From contig NZ_CANMQD010000005.1 in the NCBI RefSeq assembly GCF_947499945.1, positions 58,174-122,173 of the forward strand: a stretch of 64,000 nt of DNA, in the 5' to 3' direction. Below, piece after piece: positions 1 through 8,466 of the stretch (position 1 is its first letter; the number at the start of each line of letters is the position of its first letter). Source of the stretch: an uncultured Sulfitobacter sp. GTDB lineage: Bacteria > Pseudomonadota > Alphaproteobacteria > Rhodobacterales > Rhodobacteraceae. The position numbers and the translations under genes were made by a program. The notes beneath the pieces were generated by a model. It was given only the letters and a program-made list of their open reading frames with translations. It was not told the origin of the DNA and searched no databases.

Positions 1-13
1 CAACGCGAAGGGT

Positions 14-2482
14 ATGAGCGTGACAGGCAAAGCAAACAAGAAAAATGAACTGCCCCGTGGCCTGTCTGGCAAAAAGTTGCGCAAGACGTGCGATCCGAAA
101 ACGCTGGGCTTCGCGACGACCGCCTCCCTAAAACCTATGAAAGGCTTTGTTGGTCAGGACCGCGCAATAGAGGCAATAGAGCTTGCGGCAGGTATCGCGC
201 ACAAAGAATTCAATCTCTATGTCCTGGGCAACGAGGGCACAGGCAAGCACACGGCAGTTGCCCGTATTCTGACAGATGCAGCCAAAGGACGTCCAACGCC
301 CTGCGATTGGGTCTATGTCAATAACTTTGACGCCCCCCACAAGCCGCACGCGATGCAAATGCCAACAGGAACTGCATCTGCTTTAAAGCTTGCAATGGAA
401 GAATTGGTCGAAGATCTGGCCAATGAAATTCCTGCCCTGTTTGAGTCAGAAGAATACCAGACACAGCGCCGCGCTATTGAAGAAGAATTGGGTCAGCAAC
501 ACGAAGAGCCCATCGCCGATTTTGCCGAAACAGCCCATGAGCAAAATGTAGCACTGCTCCGGACGCCCATGGGGTTCATGCTCTCTGCGCTTGTAGACGG
601 CAAACCTATAAAGCCGGAGGCCTATGCCGCTTTAACACCAAAAGAGCGCGAAGCGATTGATGACAAGATTGCGGATTTACAGATCCAGTTGGCAGAAATC
701 CTAAAACGTGCACCGCAACTTGAAAAAGAGCACCGTCTCCGCGTTGAAGAACTGCACGCCGCCATGGCGGAGCAGGCTGTTTCAGCTCGGATGCAAGAGG
801 TACAATCACAGTTCAAAGATGTAGCTGATATCGTCAAATACTTGGATCAAGTACGCGACGACATGATTTCCAATGCTGATCTTTTCTTAATTTCTGCAAA
901 TAGATCCAATGACGGCCCCTTCCCAGAAGTTATCCGAAAGCACCATCAGGACCAGCATTTTCAAAGATATACTGTGAACATCATGATTTCGCGTACGGCA
1001 AGCCGGTCGACCGCGCCAGTCATTACCGAAGACCTACCATCGCTCGCACATCTCACTGGCCGGATCGAGCATGTTTCGGAAATGGGTACACTTTCGACCA
1101 ACTTTACCTTGATCAAACCGGGTGCCTTACACCGCGCAAACGGCGGTTTTCTAATCCTTGATGCCAACCGGCTCCTCACCGAACCCTATGCATGGGAAAC
1201 GCTCAAGCGGTGCCTGCAAAGCAAAGCGATATCAGTCACATCCCTCGCAGAGCGGCTCAGCCTATCATCGACAACGACTCTAGAGCCAGATCCCATCCCG
1301 CTGGATGTTCGTATCATTTTGATTGGCAACAGAAGACTGCATATGTTGTTGACGCAGCTTGATCCCGAGTTTTCCAAACTTTTTAAACTGCAGGCCGACT
1401 TTGAGGATGACCTTCCCCGCACTGCCAAAAACTCACGTGCGTTGGCGCGCATCATCGCCGGCTGCGTTGCACAACAAAACCTCAAACCCCTGACAGCAGC
1501 CGCAGTTGCAGCTCTGCTTGATCACGCTGTCCGGTTATCAGGAGACAGCACGAAACTTACGCTTGAGCTGGGCGCCCTTACGGATGTGGTTCAAGAAGCA
1601 GACTTTTATGCCACCACCCAGAAAAATAGCGTGGTGTCCGATGACGACATTGGCAAAGCAATCGCCCAATCCGTCCGTCGAGAGTCGCGGATAAAAGAGC
1701 GCATACAGGAGGCAGTCAACCAGAAGACGGTTCTCATTGATACAAAAGGGTTTGCTGTCGGTCAGATAAACGGTTTAGCAGTTGTTGGTATCGGCAAACA
1801 TTATTTTGGCCGACCATCGCGGATCACCGCTCGCGTGCGCATGGGAGCGGCCAAGCTGGTCGATATCGAACGCGAGGTTGAGCTGGGTGGCCCGCTCCAT
1901 TCAAAAGGCGTCCTTATTCTGGGTAGTTATCTCGCAACACATTACGCGCTTGATGTCCCGATGTCGCTGCATGCCAGTTTGGTGTTTGAGCAGAGTTATG
2001 GCGGTATAGACGGCGACAGCGCATCGTCGGCTGAGCTTTATGCGCTGCTGTCCGCATTGTCTGGCCTGCCGATCCGCCAAGGGCTGGCTGTTACAGGTTC
2101 CGTGAACCAGAATGGTGAAGTTCAGGCAATCGGCGGTGTAAATGAAAAGATCGAAGGCTTCTTTGATACCTGCAAAGCTCAAGGCCTTACCGGGGAACAA
2201 GGCGTCCTTATACCTGCCTCTAATGTGGGCAACCTTATGCTACGCCAAGATGTTGTTGAAGCTGCGCAAACGGGTGCATTTCGCGTGCTGCCCATCAGAA
2301 CAATTGATGAGGGCATTGAAGTGCTGACAGGGATGCAAGCAGGACGGCGCGGCCGCAACGGAGAGTTCCCCGAAACCAGCATCAATGGCAAAGTCGAAAC
2401 ACAACTGCGCGCCTATGCAGAAAACCGTCGCAGTTTTGGAGCTCAAAACGACAGCAGTGTCGACAAAAGTTTACCATTATGA
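14..2482 (+). CDS. LonB-like ATP-dependent protease (AAA+ / S16 family)
   Basis: This 822-residue protein has an N-terminal AAA-type region with a Walker A motif GNEGTGKH at residues 72-79 and a C-terminal Lon (S16) proteolytic domain. The catalytic Ser-Lys dyad is readable: Ser669 in GDSASSAE and Lys712 in GGVNEKIEGF. The layout (ATP-binding region interrupted by a long helical insert at about 140-290, no classical Lon N-terminal substrate domain) fits the LonB/YcbZ-like group rather than housekeeping LonA. It should be a cytosolic, ATP-driven protease for damaged or regulatory proteins; substrates are unknown. The purine-rich GAAGGG lies almost against the ATG and only 13 bases precede it in the window, so an earlier start cannot be excluded. 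The next gene overlaps its stop by 4 bases, indicating translational coupling with a stress protein. Confidence 0.88.
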   Translation: MSVTGKANKKNELPRGLSGKKLRKTCDPKTLGFATTASLKPMKGFVGQDRAIEAIELAAGIAHKEFNLYVLGNEGTGKHTAVARILTDAAKGRPTPCDWVYVNNFDAPHKPHAMQMPTGTASALKLAMEELVEDLANEIPALFESEEYQTQRRAIEEELGQQHEEPIADFAETAHEQNVALLRTPMGFMLSALVDGKPIKPEAYAALTPKEREAIDDKIADLQIQLAEILKRAPQLEKEHRLRVEELHAAMAEQAVSARMQEVQSQFKDVADIVKYLDQVRDDMISNADLFLISANRSNDGPFPEVIRKHHQDQHFQRYTVNIMISRTASRSTAPVITEDLPSLAHLTGRIEHVSEMGTLSTNFTLIKPGALHRANGGFLILDANRLLTEPYAWETLKRCLQSKAISVTSLAERLSLSSTTTLEPDPIPLDVRIILIGNRRLHMLLTQLDPEFSKLFKLQADFEDDLPRTAKNSRALARIIAGCVAQQNLKPLTAAAVAALLDHAVRLSGDSTKLTLELGALTDVVQEADFYATTQKNSVVSDDDIGKAIAQSVRRESRIKERIQEAVNQKTVLIDTKGFAVGQINGLAVVGIGKHYFGRPSRITARVRMGAAKLVDIEREVELGGPLHSKGVLILGSYLATHYALDVPMSLHASLVFEQSYGGIDGDSASSAELYALLSALSGLPIRQGLAVTGSVNQNGEVQAIGGVNEKIEGFFDTCKAQGLTGEQGVLIPASNVGNLMLRQDVVEAAQTGAFRVLPIRTIDEGIEVLTGMQAGRRGRNGEFPETSINGKVETQLRAYAENRRSFGAQNDSSVDKSLPL

Positions 2483-3261
2483 ACACAGTTTCCCAGCATG
2501 GCCTTCGAATTCTTGTGGGTGCGGGTTCCTTCGCAGACGCACGCGCTGCACTGCACCTTGTCCGCCATCTACAAGGAAACTTTTCCGCAGGACTTGGAGG
2601 GGTTTTGATCGAAGACGTTGACATGCTGAACACATGTCAAATTCCCGATCGGCGGATCATTCTTTCGAGTGGTACGACAGCGCGTGCCCCAAGCCTGTCA
2701 AAAATTCGCACACTCTTGCAAGCAGACGCACGCGCGTTTCGACACCTGCTCGCTCAGACGGCCGGACCACATGACACCAATTGGGCTTTCTCTCGCGAAG
2801 CGGGCGAGCTTGTATCCACGGCGCTGCATGCTGCACAGGGTTGGGACGTCTTGGTTCTGGGATATCGAAAAGCGCACAGTGCACCTGGCAAAATTGTGCT
2901 TTTGCAAACTTCGGCAGGCTCCAGTGAAAAAATCACCGAAGCATTCCGTAGGCTGTCAAAGAATATGCCCGATGCTTCGATTACCTTGTCAGTAGGTCCT
3001 GATGCCCCCCCCAACAGGCAAGTATCGAATTCCCACTACTATGAGACGTTTCCAGAAGCGATGGCAGCCCTAAGCCGCACGAATGCACGAGCACTTTTGG
3101 TTGATCTTGATAACAGCCCACTCCACGATCACAATGATCTGCTGCGTCTGCTTGAAGCTGCAAGATGCCCCATCATTATATTCCATCCGTCTCGCATGCC
3201 CGCTCTTCTGGCGCACAGCACCCAAATTCCGCCCACACAACAAAAACAGTCCGGGGAATGA
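2479..3261 (+). CDS. Universal-stress-protein-like hypothetical protein
   Basis: The 260-residue product starts within the stop of the LonB-like gene (ATGA overlap) and is itself overlapped by the next gene. The N-terminal strand ILVGAGSFADARAALHLV and the later WDVLVLGYRKAH segment resemble the Rossmann-like core of UspA proteins, but the usual ATP-loop G-x2-G-x9-G(S/T) is not clear. The second half (about 150-240) looks like a second, more divergent copy with a strand ARALLVDLDNSPL. A role in the stress response is inferred from this weak similarity and from its position between a Lon-type protease and a permease; the exact function is unknown. Confidence 0.6.
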   Translation: MNTVSQHGLRILVGAGSFADARAALHLVRHLQGNFSAGLGGVLIEDVDMLNTCQIPDRRIILSSGTTARAPSLSKIRTLLQADARAFRHLLAQTAGPHDTNWAFSREAGELVSTALHAAQGWDVLVLGYRKAHSAPGKIVLLQTSAGSSEKITEAFRRLSKNMPDASITLSVGPDAPPNRQVSNSHYYETFPEAMAALSRTNARALLVDLDNSPLHDHNDLLRLLEAARCPIIIFHPSRMPALLAHSTQIPPTQQKQSGE

Positions 3262-4502
3262 TGGACAGCACCACAAACATTGCGCCGAAGGCCACCCTAT
3301 TGCGGGCCATTACACTGCCCCTGTTGGTATTTTACGGACTGGGCGTAACCATTGGTGCCGGCATCTATGTCCTTGTCGGTGCGACAGCAGCGCAGGCTGG
3401 CATCCATGCGCCAGTCTCTTTTCTGATGGCCGCAGTCGTCATGCTCTTTAGCGCAAGCAGTTTTAGCGAGCTTTCGGGGAGATACCCACACAGCGCAGGA
3501 GAAGCGGCTTATGTTGAAGCTGCGTTCAGACTTCCGTCTCTGACAATCATAACAGGAGGATTGATGCTTTTGGCGGCAACTGTATCGGCATCGGCGATTA
3601 CTGTTGGATGCGCAGGATACGTGGCCACGCTGTTGCCTGTTCCATTGTGGGCGATTATCGTGGGGACTGTTTCATTGTCTGGCATAATCGCGGCATGGGG
3701 CATCGTAGAATCCGTCAGGTTTGCCGCAATTTTAACCTTGATCGAAATAGCAGGTCTATTCGTCGTTGTTGCTGCGGGAGTCTGGCATCAACCACAGGTC
3801 ATATATGACGTGCCTTCGGTGTTTCCAGATATAACCGACACCACCGCACTCATAGCGATAGCGATGACAAGCTTGCTCGCCTTCTTTGCCTTTATCGGCT
3901 TCGATGGCATGGTGAATATCATTGAGGAGACCGAAAACCCTGCGCGAAACATGCCTTTGGGCATCTTCATCACATTAGCGATTGCGACACTCCTCTATTT
4001 CTCTGTCGCAACAATTGCCGTGCTGCTTTTGCCTCTCGAAGAACTGCGTCTATCTACTGCACCGATCAGCCTGCTTTTCGAGCGGTTTACAGGAATATCG
4101 CCGTTTGCAATCACACTCATCGCGATCGGCGCAACATTAAATGGTATCGTCATACAAACCATCCTTGCCTCCCGTATCCTCTATGGCATGGCAAACGTTG
4201 GTCGCATGCCAAAAGTACTGGCAAGACTCAACCAAAGTACACGCACGCCCTTGCTCGCAACAATTCTTGTTGCCGGATGCACATTGGTTTTTGCCCTCTT
4301 CTTCCCAATCGACATCCTTGCGGAACGCACCTCCCAAGTCGTGCTTGCAGTTTTTATCCTGATCAATCTATCGCTCTTGCGTATCAAATGGCGCGGTGAT
4401 CCTGCACCAGAAGGCATATTCATCGCACCGATTATTATTCCCTTGATTGGTTTTCTCTCCTGTACCGCCATGCTTGTCGGGCCTTTATTATTCCCCAACT
4501 GA
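3258..4502 (+). CDS. APC-superfamily amino acid permease
   Basis: This 414-residue integral membrane protein is almost entirely hydrophobic, with about 12 predicted helices. The first helix has the APC signature GLGVTIGAGIYVLVG. It should exchange or import an amino acid or polyamine across the inner membrane; the substrate cannot be read from sequence. The start chosen is the ATG overlapping the previous stop (ATGA), preceded by CCGGGGA; an upstream in-frame ATG at 3165 would lie inside the previous gene and encode a non-hydrophobic leader, so it is unlikely. It is the last gene of the lonB-usp-permease operon: about 75 non-coding bases with an FNR-type box follow. Confidence 0.85.
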   Translation: MMDSTTNIAPKATLLRAITLPLLVFYGLGVTIGAGIYVLVGATAAQAGIHAPVSFLMAAVVMLFSASSFSELSGRYPHSAGEAAYVEAAFRLPSLTIITGGLMLLAATVSASAITVGCAGYVATLLPVPLWAIIVGTVSLSGIIAAWGIVESVRFAAILTLIEIAGLFVVVAAGVWHQPQVIYDVPSVFPDITDTTALIAIAMTSLLAFFAFIGFDGMVNIIEETENPARNMPLGIFITLAIATLLYFSVATIAVLLLPLEELRLSTAPISLLFERFTGISPFAITLIAIGATLNGIVIQTILASRILYGMANVGRMPKVLARLNQSTRTPLLATILVAGCTLVFALFFPIDILAERTSQVVLAVFILINLSLLRIKWRGDPAPEGIFIAPIIIPLIGFLSCTAMLVGPLLFPN

Positions 4503-4521
4503 CCACCAACAAAGTACGGAT

Positions 4522-4535
4522 TTGACATCAATCAA
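4522..4535. promoter_or_regulatory. FNR/Crp-type binding site (TTGACATCAATCAA)
   Basis: TTG-N8-CAA site with half-sites TTGAC and ATCAA, close to the FNR consensus TTGAT-N4-ATCAA. It lies in the 76-base gap before the helix-hairpin-helix gene. If it works at -41.5, transcription would start near 4570, which favours the ATG at 4603 over the one at 4579. Confidence 0.6.
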
Positions 4536-4602
4536 TACCGGACACCCGAACCACGTGTAAAATGCCTGCTAACGAGCGATGAAATATAAAGGCATAGTAA
4601 GA

Positions 4603-5469
4603 ATGGAAGCTCCCGAACTTTCTGCCAAAGGACGAAAAGAGAACCAGTTTCTTGCAGCAAAGTTGCGAGAAGTCGCTGACTTGCTTGAGCAGCAGGCCGC
4701 CTCGCCGTTCCGTATCAATGCCTACCGTGACGCGGCTACTTTTATAGCAACCCTATCCCAACCAATTCGCAATATTTATATGAAATATGGCAAAAGGGGG
4801 TTGGAAGATTTACCAACAATCGGAAGCTCTATCGCGGCAGCAGTCGCAGAGTTTCTGGACAGCGGCACGTTGGAGATCCTTGATCGCTTGCGCGGGTCGA
4901 CAGACCCCGAAAAACTGTTTCAGACAGTGCCCATGATTGGCCCTGCTTTAGCCCGTGAAATACATGAAAGGCTCCACATCGAAACTCTCGAAGCGCTTGA
5001 AGCAGCTGTAGTAGATGGCCGCCTCGAAACGATCAATGGGATTGGCCCGCGCCGCTGCGACAGTATTCGCCATGCCTTGAATGATATGCTCGCGCGGCGA
5101 CGTCCATCACCGCGGAGCGATGCCACAGATGCGCCAGCTGTGGCCGATATTCTGTCCGTCGACCAGCTGTACCGCGATACTGCACAAAGCCTGCCTTTGA
5201 TAAAACCGCGACGTTTTAACGAAACCGGAGAACGCCGTATTCCCGTTTTGCATACGGAGCGGGGCCAGTGGGAATTCACAGCACTCTATTCCAACTCTGC
5301 CGCAGCTCACAAATACAACCGAACCAAAGACTGGGTAGTAATCTACTTTGAACGTACGGGCCACCCTGAAGGACAAACGACAGTCATCACAAAACACGGC
5401 GGCCCTCTTGACGGCCGCAGGATTGTACGCGGACGTGAAAGCGCCTGCGCAAAATTTTATGGCCTCTAG
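4603..5469 (+). CDS. PolX-type helix-hairpin-helix DNA-binding protein (no polymerase palm)
   Basis: The 288-residue protein matches the N-terminal 8-kDa and helix-hairpin-helix part of family X DNA polymerases. Residues about 10-70 (ADLLEQQAASPFRINAYRDA) are the polymerase-beta lyase-like domain, and DLPTIGSSIAA, TVPMIGPALAREI and TINGIGPRRCDSI are three successive HhH hairpins. The catalytic Asp residues of the palm and a PHP domain are not seen; the C-terminal half carries a different, unassigned domain. Likely a DNA-binding or repair accessory protein. ATG 4603 has AAAGG 10 bases upstream; an alternative in-frame ATG at 4579 would leave almost no leader after the predicted FNR start point. 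The L,D-transpeptidase gene begins 16 bases after its stop, so they probably share the FNR-boxed promoter. Confidence 0.75.
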   Translation: MEAPELSAKGRKENQFLAAKLREVADLLEQQAASPFRINAYRDAATFIATLSQPIRNIYMKYGKRGLEDLPTIGSSIAAAVAEFLDSGTLEILDRLRGSTDPEKLFQTVPMIGPALAREIHERLHIETLEALEAAVVDGRLETINGIGPRRCDSIRHALNDMLARRRPSPRSDATDAPAVADILSVDQLYRDTAQSLPLIKPRRFNETGERRIPVLHTERGQWEFTALYSNSAAAHKYNRTKDWVVIYFERTGHPEGQTTVITKHGGPLDGRRIVRGRESACAKFYGL

Positions 5470-5485
5470 AACTGGAGAAGCATCA

Positions 5486-6235
5486 ATGACCCGTTTCCGC
5501 CACTTAAGCTATACCAAGGCACTTTTGATCTTGCTCTTCGTTCTGGTCGGAAATGCGCTGGACGCATCTCCAAGTCGTTTTCAGGCACAGCTGGATGATG
5601 CCGGTATTGCCTATCGAATCCCTCAAACCGGCAAGGCAATTTTGGTCAATATTCCTGCATTCGAGCTTATCGCCTTTGAGAATGGCGAGCCAGTTCTGCG
5701 CAGCCGTGTCATCGTTGGTGCGCCTTGGCACCGCACGCCGCGGCTTGAGACAAATGTATCGACAGTGCGTTTTCGGCCTACATGGCGGCCAACCCCGTCG
5801 ATGATCGCCAGCGGAGAGTATACGGATCGCGTCAGGCCTGCTGGCGAAAACAACCCGCTAGGGCTTGCTGCTGTCCGTTTGGGTGCTGGCCTGTTGGTGT
5901 ATCTGCACGACACCAACCGCCGCGAGCTGTTTTTGCAAGAAAACCGCGCGTTGTCGCATGGTTGTGTGCGGGTGCAGCGCTGGGATGAGTTGGTGGCCTT
6001 TGTGCTCGATATGGATATCGCGCGCGTTCACGCTTTGGCCAACGGTAGGCGCACATTCGACGCCCCCGCCCCACCGATACCCGTAAAACTGGGGTATTTC
6101 CGTCAATTTCCTGACCAGAACGGTGTAATCATCACTTACCCCGATATATACGGCCTCGACCCTTCCTCCTCTCGGCCAAACGCAAACGATCACAACATAG
6201 AGCTTGCCTGTGCGCAGGTTGGTCAGACGGAATAA
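5486..6235 (+). CDS. Exported L,D-transpeptidase (YkuD family)
   Basis: The 249-residue product begins with a signal peptide (KALLILLFVLVGNALDAS). The YkuD catalytic motif SHGCVRV is at residues 157-163, with Cys160 the nucleophile that forms the acyl-enzyme on peptidoglycan stem peptides. Upstream strands (AILVNIPAFELIAFENGEP, VIVGAPWHRTP) match the family fold. It should act in the periplasm, making 3-3 cross-links or attaching proteins to the wall. Start ATG 5486 has GGAGAAG seven bases upstream; the in-frame ATG at 5348 lies inside the previous gene and lacks a signal peptide. It probably shares a transcript with the HhH gene and ends at a strong hairpin. Confidence 0.85.
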   Translation: MTRFRHLSYTKALLILLFVLVGNALDASPSRFQAQLDDAGIAYRIPQTGKAILVNIPAFELIAFENGEPVLRSRVIVGAPWHRTPRLETNVSTVRFRPTWRPTPSMIASGEYTDRVRPAGENNPLGLAAVRLGAGLLVYLHDTNRRELFLQENRALSHGCVRVQRWDELVAFVLDMDIARVHALANGRRTFDAPAPPIPVKLGYFRQFPDQNGVIITYPDIYGLDPSSSRPNANDHNIELACAQVGQTE

Positions 6236-6291
6236 TCCGCGGTCGATCCATGCTGCATCTGCAAATTACATGACGTCAGAACGGTATCATC

Positions 6292-6330
6292 TAGGGTTGG
6301 ATCGCACGTTGCGTCCCAACCCTACTTTTT
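6292..6330 (+). terminator. Rho-independent terminator after the L,D-transpeptidase gene
   Basis: A 9-bp perfect stem (TAGGGTTGG / CCAACCCTA) with a 15-base loop is followed by CTTTTT. It ends the rightward transcript; the opposing STAS gene stops two bases beyond. Confidence 0.75.
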
Positions 6331-6331
6331 C

Positions 6332-6694
6332 TCAGATAGAAGCCAGCCAGCTATTTGCCTCTTTCTCATGGCCAACCTCGAAATAGCGTATCTCGAACTT
6401 TGCAAACAACGACGCAAGCCATGTTCCAAACTCCTCAAGCGTTGTATCTCCCACCACCGCAATAGCGCCGAATTCACCAAGATGCTTCAACGCGAATTTC
6501 AGATCCTCCCACATTGCGCCAATTTCTAACCCTTGAAAGTCCTCCAGCCGGACCATCATTTTCAACGGTTCTTTTGCCAATTCCATTGCATTCTCAATCT
6601 CGGGCAATGCGCGGTCATAGTCCGCACGGCTCAGCGTTCCCGACACACGCAAGGTGATGATTTCAACAGTATTGCCGTGTTCAACTTCTATCAT
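6332..6694 (-). CDS. SpoIIAA-like STAS-domain protein
   Basis: A 120-residue protein of the SpoIIAA-like/STAS-SEC14 family: alternating strands and helices start with VEIITLRVSGTLSRADYDRALPEI, followed by KMMVRLEDFQG and AIAVVGDTTLEEFGTWL. Such proteins usually bind small molecules or act in partner switching, but no phosphorylatable serine of the classical anti-anti-sigma type is obvious. It lies 17 bases downstream of the MBL hydrolase gene on the same strand and probably shares its FNR-type promoter. Function beyond the fold is unknown. Confidence 0.75.
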   Translation of the reverse strand: MIEVEHGNTVEIITLRVSGTLSRADYDRALPEIENAMELAKEPLKMMVRLEDFQGLEIGAMWEDLKFALKHLGEFGAIAVVGDTTLEEFGTWLASLFAKFEIRYFEVGHEKEANSWLASI

Positions 6695-6711
6695 TTCAAT
6701 CTCTCTTCTGA

Positions 6712-8109
6712 TTAGGTCAATTCAACGATCGAATGCAGTGTCGGACATTCAACAGTTAGTCCCTTCTTCTCCAATTCGGCTTTCATATCGGACATCCCCC
6801 TGTCAAAATCGCCATGCACAAGGAACACGGTTTTTGGTTTGCCCGTGCGCGACACCCAATACAAAAGCTCGCGCTGGTCTGCATGGGCAGAAAAACCGTT
6901 GATCGTATGGATCTGTGCTTTTACCTCGATGTTCTCGCCAGAAATCCTGATGCGTTTCGCCCCATCAACGATCTGGCGTGCCAAGGTGCCCTCGGCAGCG
7001 AAACCAACAAAGACGATACTGCATTCAGGTCGCCAGATATTATGTTTGAGGTGGTGGCGCACGCGCCCACCCGTACACATCCCCGAGCCCGCCATGATGA
7101 TGGCTCCCCCCTTGATCCGGTTGATCGCGGTAGATTCGGCAACTTGTCGTGTGAAGCGCAATCCGCGCGGGTGGAATGGGTGTTGCCCCGCACGCATCGC
7201 GTCGCGCAGTTCAGGGCTGAACCCATCAGCATGTCGCCGGAAAATCTCGGTGGCTGAAATCGCCATCGGGCTATCCAAAAAGATAGCAAGCGACCCGGGC
7301 AGGTCTTTGCTCTCAATCGCATTCTTGAGATGAAACAGGACTTCTTGTGTGCGCTCCATCGCGAAGGTGGGGATAACAACATTTCCGCCGCGCGCTACAG
7401 TTTGGGAAATCACTTCTGTCAGTTCTGCATTGGAGGTTTCCCGGTCCTTATGCATCCTGCCGCCATACGTTGTCTCCATGACGACGTAATCGCAGTCTGG
7501 CGGAGGGATCGAATCTGATAGGAGTGGATGGTCCGGGCTTCCCAAATCTCCTGAAAATGCGATGCGCCGTTTGGTGCCGTCTTCGTCCAAGTCTACGATA
7601 ACTGAAGCAGAGCCAAGGATATGCCCCGCGTTGATAAAACGAACTGTCACAAGGTCGTTCAACTTGAACTCTTCGTCATAACTGACATTCGGCCCAAAGA
7701 AGTCCAGTGCGAACAACACATCAACCTGATCGTAGAGCGGCCTTATTTCATCATGACCAGTGCGCCGCTGATGTCGGGAGGCACGCATCGCGTCCTCTTC
7801 CTGAATATGGGCTGAATCAATCAGAATTAATTTACAAAGCTCGCGTGTGGCGGCTGTCGTGATGATCTTCCCTGCAAAACCGCGTTTTACCAAAAGAGGA
7901 ATGCGGCCACAGTGGTCCAAATGGGCATGGGTCAACAGCAAGTAATCGATCTCGGATGGCTCGAATCCGAACTCCCCCCCGTTCTCCTCATCGGCATGCT
8001 TTGCGCCCTGAAACATCCCGCAATCGACAAGTATTTTCAAACCACACGCCTCCAGCAGATGGCACGAGCCAGTGACGCTTTGGGCAGCACCGTGAAAAGA
8101 AAGACGCAT
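6712..8109 (-). CDS. MBL-fold beta-CASP hydrolase (RNA-processing type)
   Basis: This 465-residue protein opens with SFHGAAQSVTGSCHLLE, typical of the beta-CASP metallo-beta-lactamase group, and has the metal-binding motif THAHLDHCGR (His61, His63, Asp65, His66). The beta-CASP cap follows (residues about 170-390, with IPTFAMERTQEVL), and the C-terminus has the KGFSAHADQ-like motif NGFSAHADQRELL. Family members cleave RNA 3' ends as nucleases; cytosolic RNA turnover under low oxygen is a reasonable inference, given a perfect FNR box 64 bases upstream of the ATG. Length matches the family. It leads a two-gene operon with the STAS gene. Confidence 0.87.
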   Translation of the reverse strand: MRLSFHGAAQSVTGSCHLLEACGLKILVDCGMFQGAKHADEENGGEFGFEPSEIDYLLLTHAHLDHCGRIPLLVKRGFAGKIITTAATRELCKLILIDSAHIQEEDAMRASRHQRRTGHDEIRPLYDQVDVLFALDFFGPNVSYDEEFKLNDLVTVRFINAGHILGSASVIVDLDEDGTKRRIAFSGDLGSPDHPLLSDSIPPPDCDYVVMETTYGGRMHKDRETSNAELTEVISQTVARGGNVVIPTFAMERTQEVLFHLKNAIESKDLPGSLAIFLDSPMAISATEIFRRHADGFSPELRDAMRAGQHPFHPRGLRFTRQVAESTAINRIKGGAIIMAGSGMCTGGRVRHHLKHNIWRPECSIVFVGFAAEGTLARQIVDGAKRIRISGENIEVKAQIHTINGFSAHADQRELLYWVSRTGKPKTVFLVHGDFDRGMSDMKAELEKKGLTVECPTLHSIVELT

Positions 8110-8172
8110 AGTTGAGCTCCTTTAAAATGCGGGATTTCTAAGCGACTGCTATCACGGCACTTCGGCATCGCT

Positions 8173-8186
8173 TTGATACCTATCAA
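8173..8186. promoter_or_regulatory. Perfect FNR box (TTGATACCTATCAA)
   Basis: Exact match to the consensus TTGAT-N4-ATCAA, centred about 70 bases upstream of the leftward MBL hydrolase start. A -41.5 position would give a start point near 8138 and a leader of about 29 bases. Confidence 0.75.
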
Positions 8187-8466
8187 TTTGTGCGTCTTGG
8201 GAATTACTTTGCGGGAGGCTTCGATCAGTACCGGCATTGCGGGCATTGCGGGCAAAACTGCTAGGCAGGGTTATGCGCGGCAAGCATAATCAGATCGGCA
8301 ATCAAACCGTTGGCACACTGGATAATCTTGGTTTGAACAAGGGCCCCGATTTCGCACCGCACACTGCCAAAATTCCGACCCTTTCGCCTAACGCTTTGTG
8401 CATTTCCTAGAGGGAGAAAAATTTTCAGCACTGGCGTAGTTTGAAAATCACATTCGAAATTCGTAG
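8187..8466. other. Intergenic stretch between FNR box and dipeptidase gene
   Basis: Of the gap at 8110-8466, the left part is the promoter of the MBL operon. The rest contains a short direct repeat (GCATTGCGGGCATTGCGGGCA, about 8235-8255) and then roughly 200 bases in which no frame has a convincing start, ribosome site or recognisable protein motif. I see no gene and no clear terminator. Confidence 0.5.

Noticed and set aside
8235..8255. Short direct repeat as a CRISPR or iteron array
   Set aside because: Only about two copies of a nine-base unit, without spacers.
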